The notes beneath the pieces were generated by a model. That model was not told where the DNA came from. It made no database searches and saw nothing but the letters and a program-made list of their open reading frames with translations. From Streptomyces sp. NBC_01016 (GTDB lineage: Bacteria > Actinomycetota > Actinomycetes > Streptomycetales > Streptomycetaceae), in contig NZ_JAPEOQ010000002.1 in NCBI RefSeq assembly GCF_026341035.1, positions 2,666,001 through 2,730,000 on the forward strand: a stretch of DNA of 64,000 nt, written 5' to 3'. A program made the translations under genes and the position numbers. Below, one piece after another: positions 42,338-50,065 of this stretch. Each line of letters starts with the position of its first letter. Position 1 is the stretch's first letter.

Positions 42338-44161
42338 ATGACCGACGCCGCCGACCTGCCCTTCGACGACACCACCGACTTCGAGAACGCGGACCGGGGG
42401 TTCATCGACGCCCTCGTCCCCGCGGTCGTGAAGGGCGCCGACGGACAGGTCGTCTACGACAACGACGCGTACGCCTTCCTCAAGGCCGACTGCCCCGACA
42501 CCGCGCACCCCAGCCTGTGGCGCCAGGCCCAGCTCTGCGCCCGCCAGGGACTGTACGAGGTCACCGAGGGCGTCTACCAGATCCGCGGCCTGGACCTGTC
42601 GAACATGACGCTCGTCGAGGGCGAGCGCGGTGTCATCGTCGTCGACCCGCTGCTGAGCGTGGAGACGGCCACCGCGGGCCTCGCCCTGTACCGGCAGCAC
42701 CGCGGCGAACGCCCGGTCACCGGCCTCATCTACACGCACTCGCACGGCGACCACTTCGGCGGCTCGCGCGGCGTCCTGCCGCGTGGCACCGAGCAGGACG
42801 TGCCGATCCTCGCCCCGGCCGGTTTCCTGGAGCACGCGGTCAGCGAGAACGTGTACGCGGGCAACGCCATGACCCGCCGCGCGATCTTCATGTACGGCGA
42901 CCGGCTGCCGAAGTCGCCCGAGGGCCAGATCAGCGCCGGCCTCGGCATGACCACCTCGAACGGCACGATCAGCCTCATCCCGCCGACCCTGGACATCACG
43001 CACACCGGGCAGGAGGAGACGATCGACGGTGTCCGCATCGTCTTCCAGCTCACCCCGGGCACCGAGGCACCGGCCGAGATGAACTTCCTCTTCCCCGAGA
43101 AGCGGGCCCTGTGCCTGGCCGAGAACGCCACGCACAACATGCACAACATCCTGACCCTGCGCGGTGCCGTCGTCCGCGACGCCCGTGTCTGGTCCCAGTA
43201 CCTCGACGAGGCCATCGAGTACTTCGCCGACGCCTACGATGTCGCGTTCGCCTCGCACCACTGGCCGACCTGGGGCCACGACAACGTCGTCCAGTTCCTC
43301 GCCACCCAGCGCGACCTGTACGCGTACATGCACGACCAGACGCTGCGCATGCTGAACAACGGCCTGACCGCCCCGGAGATCGCCGAGGAGATCCAGCTGC
43401 CGCCGGCCCTGGAGAACTCCTGGCACGCGCGCGGCTACTACGGCTCCCTCTCCCACAACGTCAAGGCGATCTACCAGCGCTACCTCGGCTGGTTCGACGG
43501 CAACATCGCCCACCTCTGGGAGCACCCCCCGGCCCAACTGGCCCAGCGATACGTGGAGTTGGCGGGCGGAGCCGACGAGGCGTTGTCCAAGGCCCACGGC
43601 TACGTCGACGCGGGAGACCTGCGCTTCGCCGCCACCCTCCTCAATCACATCGTCTTCGCCGAGCCGTCCCGCGAGGACGCCAAGGAACTCCTCGCCCAGG
43701 TCTACGAGAAGCTCGGCCACGGCGCGGAGAACGGCACCTGGCGCAACTTCTTCCTGACCTCCGCGATGGAACTGCGCCACGGCGTGAACCCCATCGCCAT
43801 CGACACCACCAACCCCGAGATGGCGATGGCGCTGACCACGGACATGCTCCTGGACTCCATCGCCATCCGCATCGACGGCCCCCGCGCCTGGGACGAGAAC
43901 CTCACCGTCGACCTCGTCCTGACCGACGAGAACACCCGGCACCGCCTCACCCTCCACAACGGCGCCCTCACCCACCGCACGACGGCCGCCGCCAAGCCCT
44001 CCGCGGACCTGACCCTCACCCTCACCAAGCCCCAACTCCTGGGCATCCTCGCCGGAAAGGGCCTCGACGGCGTGAGCGTGGACGGCGACCCGAAGGCCCT
44101 CGCCACCCTCTTCTCGTACGTCACCGAACCCGACAAGGCGTTCCCGATCGTCACGCCCTGA
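42338..44161 (+). CDS. type III (metallo-beta-lactamase-fold) alkylsulfatase
   Basis: A 607-aa enzyme from ATG 42338 behind GGAG. The MBL domain has the zinc motif THSHGDHFGG (133-142), further ligands around PGTEAPAEMNFLFPEKRALCLAEN and the ASHHWPTWGHDNV segment. A helical dimerisation domain follows (RDLYAYMHDQTLRMLNNG, ARGYYGSLSHNVKAIYQRYLGW). The C-terminal SCP2-like domain (about 480-607) binds the alkyl chain. This is the SdsA1/BDS1/YjcS design that hydrolyses primary alkyl sulfates such as SDS to alcohol and sulfate. No signal peptide, so cytoplasmic in this host. The SulP neighbour fits sulfur scavenging. Confidence 0.92.
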   Translation: MTDAADLPFDDTTDFENADRGFIDALVPAVVKGADGQVVYDNDAYAFLKADCPDTAHPSLWRQAQLCARQGLYEVTEGVYQIRGLDLSNMTLVEGERGVIVVDPLLSVETATAGLALYRQHRGERPVTGLIYTHSHGDHFGGSRGVLPRGTEQDVPILAPAGFLEHAVSENVYAGNAMTRRAIFMYGDRLPKSPEGQISAGLGMTTSNGTISLIPPTLDITHTGQEETIDGVRIVFQLTPGTEAPAEMNFLFPEKRALCLAENATHNMHNILTLRGAVVRDARVWSQYLDEAIEYFADAYDVAFASHHWPTWGHDNVVQFLATQRDLYAYMHDQTLRMLNNGLTAPEIAEEIQLPPALENSWHARGYYGSLSHNVKAIYQRYLGWFDGNIAHLWEHPPAQLAQRYVELAGGADEALSKAHGYVDAGDLRFAATLLNHIVFAEPSREDAKELLAQVYEKLGHGAENGTWRNFFLTSAMELRHGVNPIAIDTTNPEMAMALTTDMLLDSIAIRIDGPRAWDENLTVDLVLTDENTRHRLTLHNGALTHRTTAAAKPSADLTLTLTKPQLLGILAGKGLDGVSVDGDPKALATLFSYVTEPDKAFPIVTP

Positions 44162-44181
44162 TCCAAACGACGGGCCCTGGA

Positions 44182-45024
44182 TCAGACCTTGCGCCAGCGG
44201 GCGTTCGCCCAGGAGAACGCGCCGAAGGCCATGAGGCCGAGCGCGATCAACGCCAGCAGCCAGGGCCCGACGGGAGTATCGGTGAAGGCGCGCAGGGTGT
44301 CGTCCATGCCCTTGGCCTTGCCGGGCTCGTGGCGGACGGCCGCGACGATGGCGAAGGCGCCGGCGACACAGAAGACCGCGCCCCGTGCCGTGCCGCCGAA
44401 GACCCCGGTCACATCGACCGCCTGTCGGGGCCGCTTCGACATCTCGGACATCCTCAGATGCTTGTGGAACTTACGCAGAAGGGCCCTGACGGCGAGCCAC
44501 AGGCCGGCCACGGCCAGCGCGGCACCGGCGACCCCCACGATCCACGTGCCGCCGGGCCAGTCCAGCGCCTTGGCCGTGACATCCTGCGAGTCCTTGTCCG
44601 AGCTGCCACTGCCGCTGCCCTTGCTCCCGGCCGCGTAGCTGAGCACGGAGTACGAGACGAATCCGTAGAACACGCAACGGGCCCCGGACATCGCCCGCTT
44701 GCTCGCCTTACGGCCGTCAGGTCCCGCCTGCCCGAACGCCGCCTCGGTCAGCCGCCACAGCGCCATCCCCGCCAGGGCGATGCCGAGAAGCCACAACAGG
44801 GCGGTGCCGAAAGGCTTCTGGGCGATCTCGGTTACCGCGCCGCCCCGGTCCGCCTGCTGACCTTCGCTGTCGGAGAAGGCGATCCGCAGGGCCAGGACGC
44901 CGATCAGGACGTAGAGGACTCCCCGAGCGACGAAGCCCGCACGGGCTCCTGCCGCGACCGCGTTGCTGTTCGCTGCGCGACGCGCGTGACCGCGTCCGTG
45001 TGCTGGTGCCCATCGAGTGGCCAT
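44182..45024 (-). CDS. DUF1206 membrane protein
   Basis: A 280-aa integral membrane protein from ATG 45024 with six predicted helices arranged as three related two-helix units. The unit starts are RAGFVARGVLYVLIGVLALRIAF, RCVFYGFVSYSVLSY and RGAVFCVAGAFAIVAAV, which is the DUF1206 pattern. A Ser/Gly loop (GSKGSGSGSSDKDSQD) separates units. The family is widespread in actinobacteria and has no settled function. It is convergent with the alkylsulfatase gene across 20 bases, so not obviously co-regulated with it. Confidence 0.88.
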   Translation of the reverse strand: MATRWAPAHGRGHARRAANSNAVAAGARAGFVARGVLYVLIGVLALRIAFSDSEGQQADRGGAVTEIAQKPFGTALLWLLGIALAGMALWRLTEAAFGQAGPDGRKASKRAMSGARCVFYGFVSYSVLSYAAGSKGSGSGSSDKDSQDVTAKALDWPGGTWIVGVAGAALAVAGLWLAVRALLRKFHKHLRMSEMSKRPRQAVDVTGVFGGTARGAVFCVAGAFAIVAAVRHEPGKAKGMDDTLRAFTDTPVGPWLLALIALGLMAFGAFSWANARWRKV

Positions 45025-45322
45025 GTCCCACCGAATGCCCCGGGAACGGGAGGCGAAGCATCTGGCCGAACAGCAGTGAGGTCGCGGGACGAGCGTTACC
45101 CGATTCACGGCAACGGGCCGCGGTTCGTGGCCCGTTGACGCATGAACGACGGATGGCGGGGCACTCGGAGCGGGCACGAGGAATCCAGCGGCCGCTGAAC
45201 GCGCGGTCGGCTGGTATGCCACCCCGGCCCGGGACACACGGACGGGCAGGTACCGGGTGAGGCGGGTCCGGCAGGACGAGGATCCGTACGCACCGAAGAG
45301 CCTTTGAGATCGGAACCCGAAA
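45025..45322. other. 298-base gap with one hairpin
   Basis: No gene is supported here. AACGGGCC (45112-45119) and GGCCCGTT (45129-45136) form an 8-bp stem with a 9-base loop. The promoters of the DUF1206 gene and the small membrane protein gene must lie in this stretch, but I see no clear -35/-10 pair. Confidence 0.5.
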
Positions 45323-45478
45323 ATGATTGTCCTCGGCGCCATCTTGCTCATCATCGGCCTGCTGGTCGGTATTTCGCTGCTTACGATCGTCGGCAGTGTG
45401 CTCGTCGTGGTCGGCGCGGTTCTGTGGATCGCCGGTTCGACGGGCCGCGCGGTCGGCGGGCGCAAGCACTACTTCTGA
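45323..45478 (+). CDS. 51-aa membrane protein (DUF6131-like)
   Basis: ATG 45323 to TGA 45476-45478 encodes MIVLGAILLIIGLLVGI and SLLTIVGSVLVVVGAVLWIAG, two closely spaced membrane helices, then the basic tail GRAVGGRKHYF. It is too short for usual length cut-offs but matches the small two-helix proteins with a C-terminal HYF/HYY tail common in actinobacteria. Often linked to stress or envelope loci; function not established. A strong terminator follows at once, which supports a real transcription unit. Confidence 0.8.
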   Translation: MIVLGAILLIIGLLVGISLLTIVGSVLVVVGAVLWIAGSTGRAVGGRKHYF

Positions 45479-45498
45479 GTTGCACCCTGTGTGGTTGT

Positions 45499-45533
45499 GG
45501 CACGGCGGGCGCGCCCTTTGCGCCCGCCGTGCC
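45499..45533. terminator. terminator after the 51-aa protein gene
   Basis: A perfect 14-bp GC-rich inverted repeat (45499-45512 with 45520-45533) with a 7-base loop lies 20 bases past the stop codon. It may also serve the convergent TetR gene. Confidence 0.85.
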
Positions 45534-45598
45534 GTTGCGCTCAAGTGCGCATCGCTCGACGCGAGTTGAACTTCTCACCCGGCTCTGTACACCCGCAG

Positions 45599-46171
45599 TC
45601 AGGGTGAACGCAGGACTTGCATGAACTGGTCCGCAAGCGCCTTGGTGTCGATGCCGCTCGCGTCGTGCCCGGTGAGGATGCGGAAGAAGGGTGGCCCGAT
45701 CAGGAGCGCGGTCGCCTGTTCCGCGGACAGGGCGGTGTTGCCGGCGGTGCGAGCAGTTTCCACTGTCGCCGCGGCGCTCTCTCCGAGGATGTCCCGGGAG
45801 GCCAGTAGAAGCGCGACGTCCGGATCGTGCTGGGCCTCCCCGATGAGGGCCCGGTAGGCCGCTCCAGCGTGCGAGTGCGCCAGGAAGGCGACGAGGGCGT
45901 CGAGGTAGGTCTCCACGTCCTTGCGGGCGTCACCGCTGCGAGGCACCGCCAGTTCTTGCTGGGCGTCGAGCACGCTCGCCTCGTACAGGACCTCTGCCTT
46001 GTTCGACCACCAGCGGTACACGGTCTGCCGGCCCACACCTGCCCGCTCCGCGATGCCCTTCATCGTCAGCGCCGCATAGCCGACTTCGACCAAGAGGTCG
46101 TCAACGGCGTGCAGCACGGCGGTCCGTGCGCTCTCACTGCGCGGTCGTCCACGGCCGCTGCCATCCATCAT
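45599..46171 (-). CDS. TetR-family transcriptional regulator
   Basis: A 190-aa repressor from ATG 46171 (or the adjacent ATG 46168). The N-terminal helix-turn-helix reads SARTAVLHAVDDLLVEVGYAALTMKGIAERAGVGRQTVYRWWSNKAEVLYEA. The C-terminal ligand domain (about 65-190) belongs to the TetR_C subgroup with FLAHSHAGAAYRALIGEAQHDP and GPPFFRILTG. It faces the O-methyltransferase gene across a long palindrome and probably represses both. Confidence 0.9.
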   Translation of the reverse strand: MMDGSGRGRPRSESARTAVLHAVDDLLVEVGYAALTMKGIAERAGVGRQTVYRWWSNKAEVLYEASVLDAQQELAVPRSGDARKDVETYLDALVAFLAHSHAGAAYRALIGEAQHDPDVALLLASRDILGESAAATVETARTAGNTALSAEQATALLIGPPFFRILTGHDASGIDTKALADQFMQVLRSP

Positions 46172-46184
46172 GCCCTCACTATAA

Positions 46185-46234
46185 ACGAGACACTGTGCAC
46201 CGCATGTGCTACTTTGCGGTGCACGGTGTCTCGT
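46185..46234. promoter_or_regulatory. 20-bp dyad between TetR and methyltransferase genes
   Basis: Arms 46185-46204 and 46215-46234 pair at 19 of 20 positions around a 10-base spacer (ends ACGAGACAC / GTGTCTCGT, each arm containing GTGCAC). The dyad is centred almost exactly between the divergent start codons. It probably holds two TetR dimer sites and could also fold as a hairpin in RNA. Confidence 0.75.
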
Positions 46235-46278
46235 AAATGTGAACGTCGTGACTGGCCCCACCACTCAAGGAGCGACCC

Positions 46279-46944
46279 ATGACCGCATCGCCCTGCACCC
46301 TTGCCGAACCACGTGTCGCCGCGGCCCTGGACCGGATGTTCGAGGCCGCAGCGCGCGACGAACAGGCCGCGGGACCTCTCGGGGCCCAGCAGTTCGCCGA
46401 GCGGGACAAGCTGACGGCCCAGCAACTCGCCGACGTCGCACAGGACGTCTACATGCCGGTCTCCGCAGAGGGCGGCAAGCTGCTCTACAACCTGGTACGA
46501 GCCGCCAGGCCGGCCACGGTCGTCGAGTTCGGGACCTCGTACGGGATCTCCACGGTGCACCTGGCCGCGGCCGTCCGCGACAACGGGGCCGGCCAGGTCA
46601 TCACCACTGAGATGAATCACACCAAGGCGGCGGCTGCCCGGGACACCTTTACCGCCACCGGCCTTGACGACGTGATCACCGTGCTCGAGGGCGACGCCCT
46701 GGAAACGCTCGCCGGACTGCAAAAGCCGGTCGATTTCCTGTTCCTGGATGGGTGGAAGGACCTGTGCCTGCCCGTGCTGCAACTCCTCGAGCCGCATCTC
46801 GCCCCGGGAACCCTCGTCGTCGCCGACGACGTCGAACTGCCCGACCTCGGCCCCTACTTGGACCACATTCGCGACACCGCCAACGGCTACCACAGTGTCA
46901 CCTTCCCTGTGGAGGACGGCTTGGAGATCAGCTGTCGCTTGTAG
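46279..46944 (+). CDS. class I SAM-dependent O-methyltransferase
   Basis: A 221-aa enzyme of the catechol/caffeoyl-CoA O-methyltransferase type. An N-terminal helical part (LGAQQFAERDKLTAQQLADVAQDVYMPVSAEGGKLLYNLVRA) covers the acceptor site. The SAM site is VVEFGTSYGISTVHLAAAV (motif I), then VITTEMNH and the metal/acceptor region VDFLFLDGWKDLCLPVLQLL, ending in LVVADDVEL. It would methylate a hydroxylated aromatic or polyketide-like compound. Control by the divergent TetR regulator suggests induction by such a compound. Confidence 0.87.
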   Translation: MTASPCTLAEPRVAAALDRMFEAAARDEQAAGPLGAQQFAERDKLTAQQLADVAQDVYMPVSAEGGKLLYNLVRAARPATVVEFGTSYGISTVHLAAAVRDNGAGQVITTEMNHTKAAAARDTFTATGLDDVITVLEGDALETLAGLQKPVDFLFLDGWKDLCLPVLQLLEPHLAPGTLVVADDVELPDLGPYLDHIRDTANGYHSVTFPVEDGLEISCRL

Positions 46945-47038
46945 GTGAAATGGGGGAGGGGGAGTGGGCTCTTTCGTCCGGCGGTGGACTCCACGAGACT
47001 GAGGCCGTCCAGGACGCCGAAGACGGGGGCCTCGCGAA

Positions 47039-47323
47039 ATGGCGAACTTTTTCATGACCGGCGCCGCGATGTTGGCTCGGCACGCAGATGAAAAGCTTGC
47101 TCAACGCAAGCGTGAGTCACGTCGTCGGGCCGGAGCCGAGGGGCGCCGCAGCGCCGAAGCGGCCAGACGCCAGAGCGTCAACAACACCCTGGACGAACTC
47201 CGCCGCAAGCTGACCCTCGGCATGATCAGCCGCAAGGAATTCGACGAAGCTGTCGCCTCTTCGGGGAACCAGGGGCTGAGCCCCAAAGGCGCGGCGTTCA
47301 CGCCACCCCCACTGCAGCCGTAG
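47039..47323 (+). CDS. small basic coiled-coil protein
   Basis: A 94-aa protein, ATG 47039 (ATG 47054 is an alternative). Residues 14-50 are a highly charged helix (RHADEKLAQRKRESRRRAGAEGRRSAEAARRQS). It is followed by a SHOCT-like short helix pair (TLDELRRKLTLGMISRKEFDEAVA) and a Pro-rich tail. The second part resembles the small helical domain found at the ends of many bacterial membrane or phage-related proteins. No function assigned. A terminator follows 15 bases after the stop. Confidence 0.65.
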   Translation: MANFFMTGAAMLARHADEKLAQRKRESRRRAGAEGRRSAEAARRQSVNNTLDELRRKLTLGMISRKEFDEAVASSGNQGLSPKGAAFTPPPLQP

Positions 47324-47338
47324 AGGCGTACGCAGGTG

Positions 47339-47376
47339 GGAGCCCCGCGACGACGGGGGATGCATCGCGGGGCTCC
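47339..47376. terminator. terminator after small coiled-coil gene
   Basis: A perfect 12-bp inverted repeat (47339-47350 with 47365-47376) with a 14-base loop follows the stop at 47323 and is followed by a short TCCTATTCT run. Confidence 0.75.
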
Positions 47377-47428
47377 GGTCCTATTCTGGCACGGACTTAC
47401 TCGTGCGTAACCCCGGGGGAGCGGATGG

Positions 47429-47662
47429 ATGGCCGGAGCCGCGCGGGCGGCGATGCGGCTCTGCCTCCCATGTCGACGCCAGTCCGTCCGGGCCCGCTGG
47501 AGCCGCGCCAAACCAACTCGGCGCGGACCCAGCAACCCCGCCCGTCTGCGCGAATACGAGCGGGGTACTCCCGCTCCCCGCTGTCGCAGAGGGCACCCGC
47601 GCGAGGAGACGGTGGGGGAGCTGTCCGTCCTCGCGCTCGACGGCCGCCATCGATCGCCATGA
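47429..47662 (+). CDS. possible 77-aa Cys- and Arg-rich protein
   Basis: ATG 47429 follows GGGGGAG at good spacing. The product is very basic, with RLCLPCRRQ (CxxC) near residue 10 and a later single Cys-containing CRRGHPREE. Ser/Arg-rich composition and GC-rich codons make a chance frame possible. It fills the 386-base gap between the terminator at 47376 and the MFS gene, where nothing else is seen. No family recognised. Confidence 0.35.
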   Translation: MAGAARAAMRLCLPCRRQSVRARWSRAKPTRRGPSNPARLREYERGTPAPRCRRGHPREETVGELSVLALDGRHRSP

Positions 47663-47762
47663 CCGGTGGCGGCTGTTCCAACCCGACGAGTGCCCCTTCT
47701 GGTTGAGGGCATGCCGGGGGTCGGGTGTGCGAGACGAACGCCTCGCCCTGCAGCGCTGCCTG

Positions 47763-49391
47763 TCACGGCAGGGCCGGTTCCGTGTCGGCGTCGGCCGTCT
47801 CGGTCCCGTCCGGCGCCTGTGGCGGCATGGCGGGGATGAGCAGCGAGGCGAGCAGGCCCAGAACGACGAACCCTGCCGCGATGCAGCCGCCGATGGCGAC
47901 ACCGTCGGACATCGCCGAGCGGGCCGCGTCGGCGACCGAGGCCGTCTGCGGGTCCCCGGCCAGCGGGCCGATCGCGGCTCCCGCGCTGTCGGTGACGGCG
48001 TGGCTGAACTTGTCGGCGGCGGCCCCGGGCAGGCCGGAAGAGACCAGGCTGTCGTGCAGCTTGGAACTGAGTGTCGTGAAGAACACCGTGGTGAGCGCGG
48101 CGATGCCGAGGGCGGAGCCGAGCTGACGGAACGCGCTCTGAATGCCGGAGCCCTGACCGCTGCTGCCGTCGGGGATGTCGGCGAGGACGACGTTGGTGAC
48201 CTGGGCCGTGGCGAAGCCGACGCCGATGCCGTACAGGAAGAGCATCGCCGAGATGGCCCACCAGGAGGTGTTCGGGGCGGCCACCAGGGCGACGCCGGCC
48301 AGGCCGACGACTTCGAGTGCGAGGCCGATGCGCAGCTGGATCAGCGGAGAGACCTTGGCGGCCATCCCGAAACTGGCCCCGCTGGCGACGAAGCTTCCGA
48401 GGGCCACCGGCACCAGGGCGAGCCCGGCCTGCAGCGCGCTGTAGCCGAGGGTGAACTGCAGCCACAGCGGGAGCACCGCGACGATGCCGAACTCCCCGAC
48501 GCCGATGATCAGGGTGGCGATGTTGCCGCCCCGGAACGAGGCGATGGAGAAGAGTCGTACGTCCATCATCGCCATGGAGGCGTCGTCGCCGCGGGCCAGT
48601 TTCGACTGGCGGCGCACGAACAGGACCAGCGTGAGGGCGGCGAGGGCCAGTGCGACCAGAACGGGCGAGGGCCCGCTGCCCCAGGTGAAGCCGAGAACGT
48701 CGAGCGGGTGGACGGTGGCGACCCAGCCGTAGACGCGGCCCTCGACGAGCCCGAAGGCGAGCAGCCCGAGCCCGACGACGGACAGCACGGCGCCGGGCGC
48801 GTCGATACGCCCCTTGGCCCGGGGCGAGCGAGCCATGTAGCGCACCACACCGCACGCGACGAGCACGGACAACGGCACGTTGATACCGAACGCCCAGCGC
48901 CACGAGACGTGCTCGGACAGCCAGCCGCCGAGCAGCGGACCGAGCGCGGCGGCCGCGCCGATGGTCGAGCCCCAGACCGCGAAGGCCTGACCGCGGGCCT
49001 TTCCGGTGAAGTTGGCCTTCAGCAACGCCAGCGAGGTCGGCAGGATCATCGCCGCACCCGCGCCCTGCAGGAAGCGGGCCAGGATCAGCAGGCCGCCGTT
49101 CGGCGCAAGACCGGCGAGCACGCTGGTGGCGCCGAAGACCACGACACCCCAGGTGAAGACCTGGCGGGCGCCGAGCATGTCGGACAGTCGGCCGGTGAGC
49201 AGCAGCAGCGCGGCGAAGACGATCGCGTACGACTCCTGGATCCACTGCGCCTGCGAGGAGTTGACGCCCAGGTCCTCGACGACCGATGGCGTGATCACGT
49301 TGACGATCGTCGTGTCCACGACGATCAGCGCCACGCCCAGGGCGATGGCGATCAGTCCGAGCCACCGCCTGGTGGCTGTCGAGTCCCGCAT
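47763..49391 (-). CDS. DHA2-family (EmrB/QacA) 14-TM drug/metabolite efflux protein
   Basis: A 542-aa exporter from ATG 49391 behind GGAGG. It starts with the family motif ALGVALIVVDTTIVNVITPSVVEDL. Then come SYAIVFAALLLLTGRLSDMLGARQVF, FLQGAGAAMILPTSLALL and QGSGIQSAFRQLGSALGIAALTTVFF near the C-terminal half. It expels hydrophobic cations or other toxic compounds with proton antiport. A divergent MarR gene and an AATACCT/AGGTATT inverted repeat indicate substrate-induced control. Confidence 0.9.
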   Translation of the reverse strand: MRDSTATRRWLGLIAIALGVALIVVDTTIVNVITPSVVEDLGVNSSQAQWIQESYAIVFAALLLLTGRLSDMLGARQVFTWGVVVFGATSVLAGLAPNGGLLILARFLQGAGAAMILPTSLALLKANFTGKARGQAFAVWGSTIGAAAALGPLLGGWLSEHVSWRWAFGINVPLSVLVACGVVRYMARSPRAKGRIDAPGAVLSVVGLGLLAFGLVEGRVYGWVATVHPLDVLGFTWGSGPSPVLVALALAALTLVLFVRRQSKLARGDDASMAMMDVRLFSIASFRGGNIATLIIGVGEFGIVAVLPLWLQFTLGYSALQAGLALVPVALGSFVASGASFGMAAKVSPLIQLRIGLALEVVGLAGVALVAAPNTSWWAISAMLFLYGIGVGFATAQVTNVVLADIPDGSSGQGSGIQSAFRQLGSALGIAALTTVFFTTLSSKLHDSLVSSGLPGAAADKFSHAVTDSAGAAIGPLAGDPQTASVADAARSAMSDGVAIGGCIAAGFVVLGLLASLLIPAMPPQAPDGTETADADTEPALP

Positions 49392-49394
49392 CCC

Positions 49395-49433
49395 AATACC
49401 TCCATGGCGAAGTCATTCCACGATGAAGGTATT
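49395..49433. promoter_or_regulatory. inverted repeat between DHA2 efflux and MarR genes
   Basis: AATACCT (49395-49401) and AGGTATT (49427-49433) are perfect inverted 7-mers separated by 25 bases, directly upstream of the efflux gene start. This is a plausible MarR operator pair that would block both promoters. Confidence 0.5.
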
Positions 49434-49481
49434 AAGGTGTGGGTAGATTGTCAAAGGTGATCTGCGAGTGCAGGTCCGGCG

Positions 49482-50009
49482 ATGGTGACGCAGACGCAGG
49501 GGAAGGACGGCCCGTTCGTGATGGAGGAGTCGGCGCTCGATGAGGTGGCGGAGCGGCGCGAGCTGCTGGTGGAAGCCCTGAGGGTCTATGGCGGCCACTA
49601 CGCGGAACTCAGCCGCAGCTTCGCCGCGCATCTCGGCCTGTACTCCACGGACGCGGCCGCGCTCTTGGAGATCATCGCGGCCGAGGAGCGCGGCGCCCCG
49701 ATCTCCCCGGCCCGCCTGAGCAAACGCATCCTGCTGTCGTCCGGGGCGACGACCTCCCTCCTCAACCGCCTCGAGGACGCCGGACACATCGTCCGCAGCC
49801 GCGAACACAGCGACCGCCGCGTGGTCACCCTGCGCAGCAGCCAGCACATCCAAGAGCGCGCCGACGAATTCTTCCGTCCCTTGGCGGCGCCTATGGACGC
49901 CATCATCGGCCGCTATCCGCCCGAACTTCTTGAGCAGTTCGGAGAGTTGCTGGGGGAGATGTGTGCGGCCATGGACACTCACCTCACGCGGGTGAACCAG
50001 GACGTGTAA
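49482..50009 (+). CDS. MarR-family transcriptional regulator
   Basis: A 175-aa winged-helix regulator from ATG 49482. The core reads YSTDAAALLEIIAAEERGAPISPARLSKRILLSSGATTSLLNRLEDAGHIVRSREHSDRRVVTLRSS, with HSDRR as the wing. Long N- and C-terminal helices (ELLVEALRVYGGHYAELSRSFAAHLG, EQFGELLGEMCAAMDTHL) form the dimer. It likely represses the divergent efflux pump and itself. Confidence 0.9.
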   Translation: MVTQTQGKDGPFVMEESALDEVAERRELLVEALRVYGGHYAELSRSFAAHLGLYSTDAAALLEIIAAEERGAPISPARLSKRILLSSGATTSLLNRLEDAGHIVRSREHSDRRVVTLRSSQHIQERADEFFRPLAAPMDAIIGRYPPELLEQFGELLGEMCAAMDTHLTRVNQDV

Positions 50010-50065
50010 CGGATACGTGGCCGCAGCCCGTCGGGGGATGTACGTCGTGTCGTACTGCTCCCGAA

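Noticed and set aside
42257..44035. 592-codon minus-strand frame opposite the alkylsulfatase gene
   Set aside because: Shadow of a high-GC gene; its product is Val/Gly/Asp-rich without folds, and the plus strand has all sulfatase motifs.
47403..49460. 685-codon plus-strand frame through the DHA2 efflux gene
   Set aside because: Composition is typical antisense (Gly/Arg/Asp/Glu-rich), while the minus strand encodes a full 14-helix transporter.
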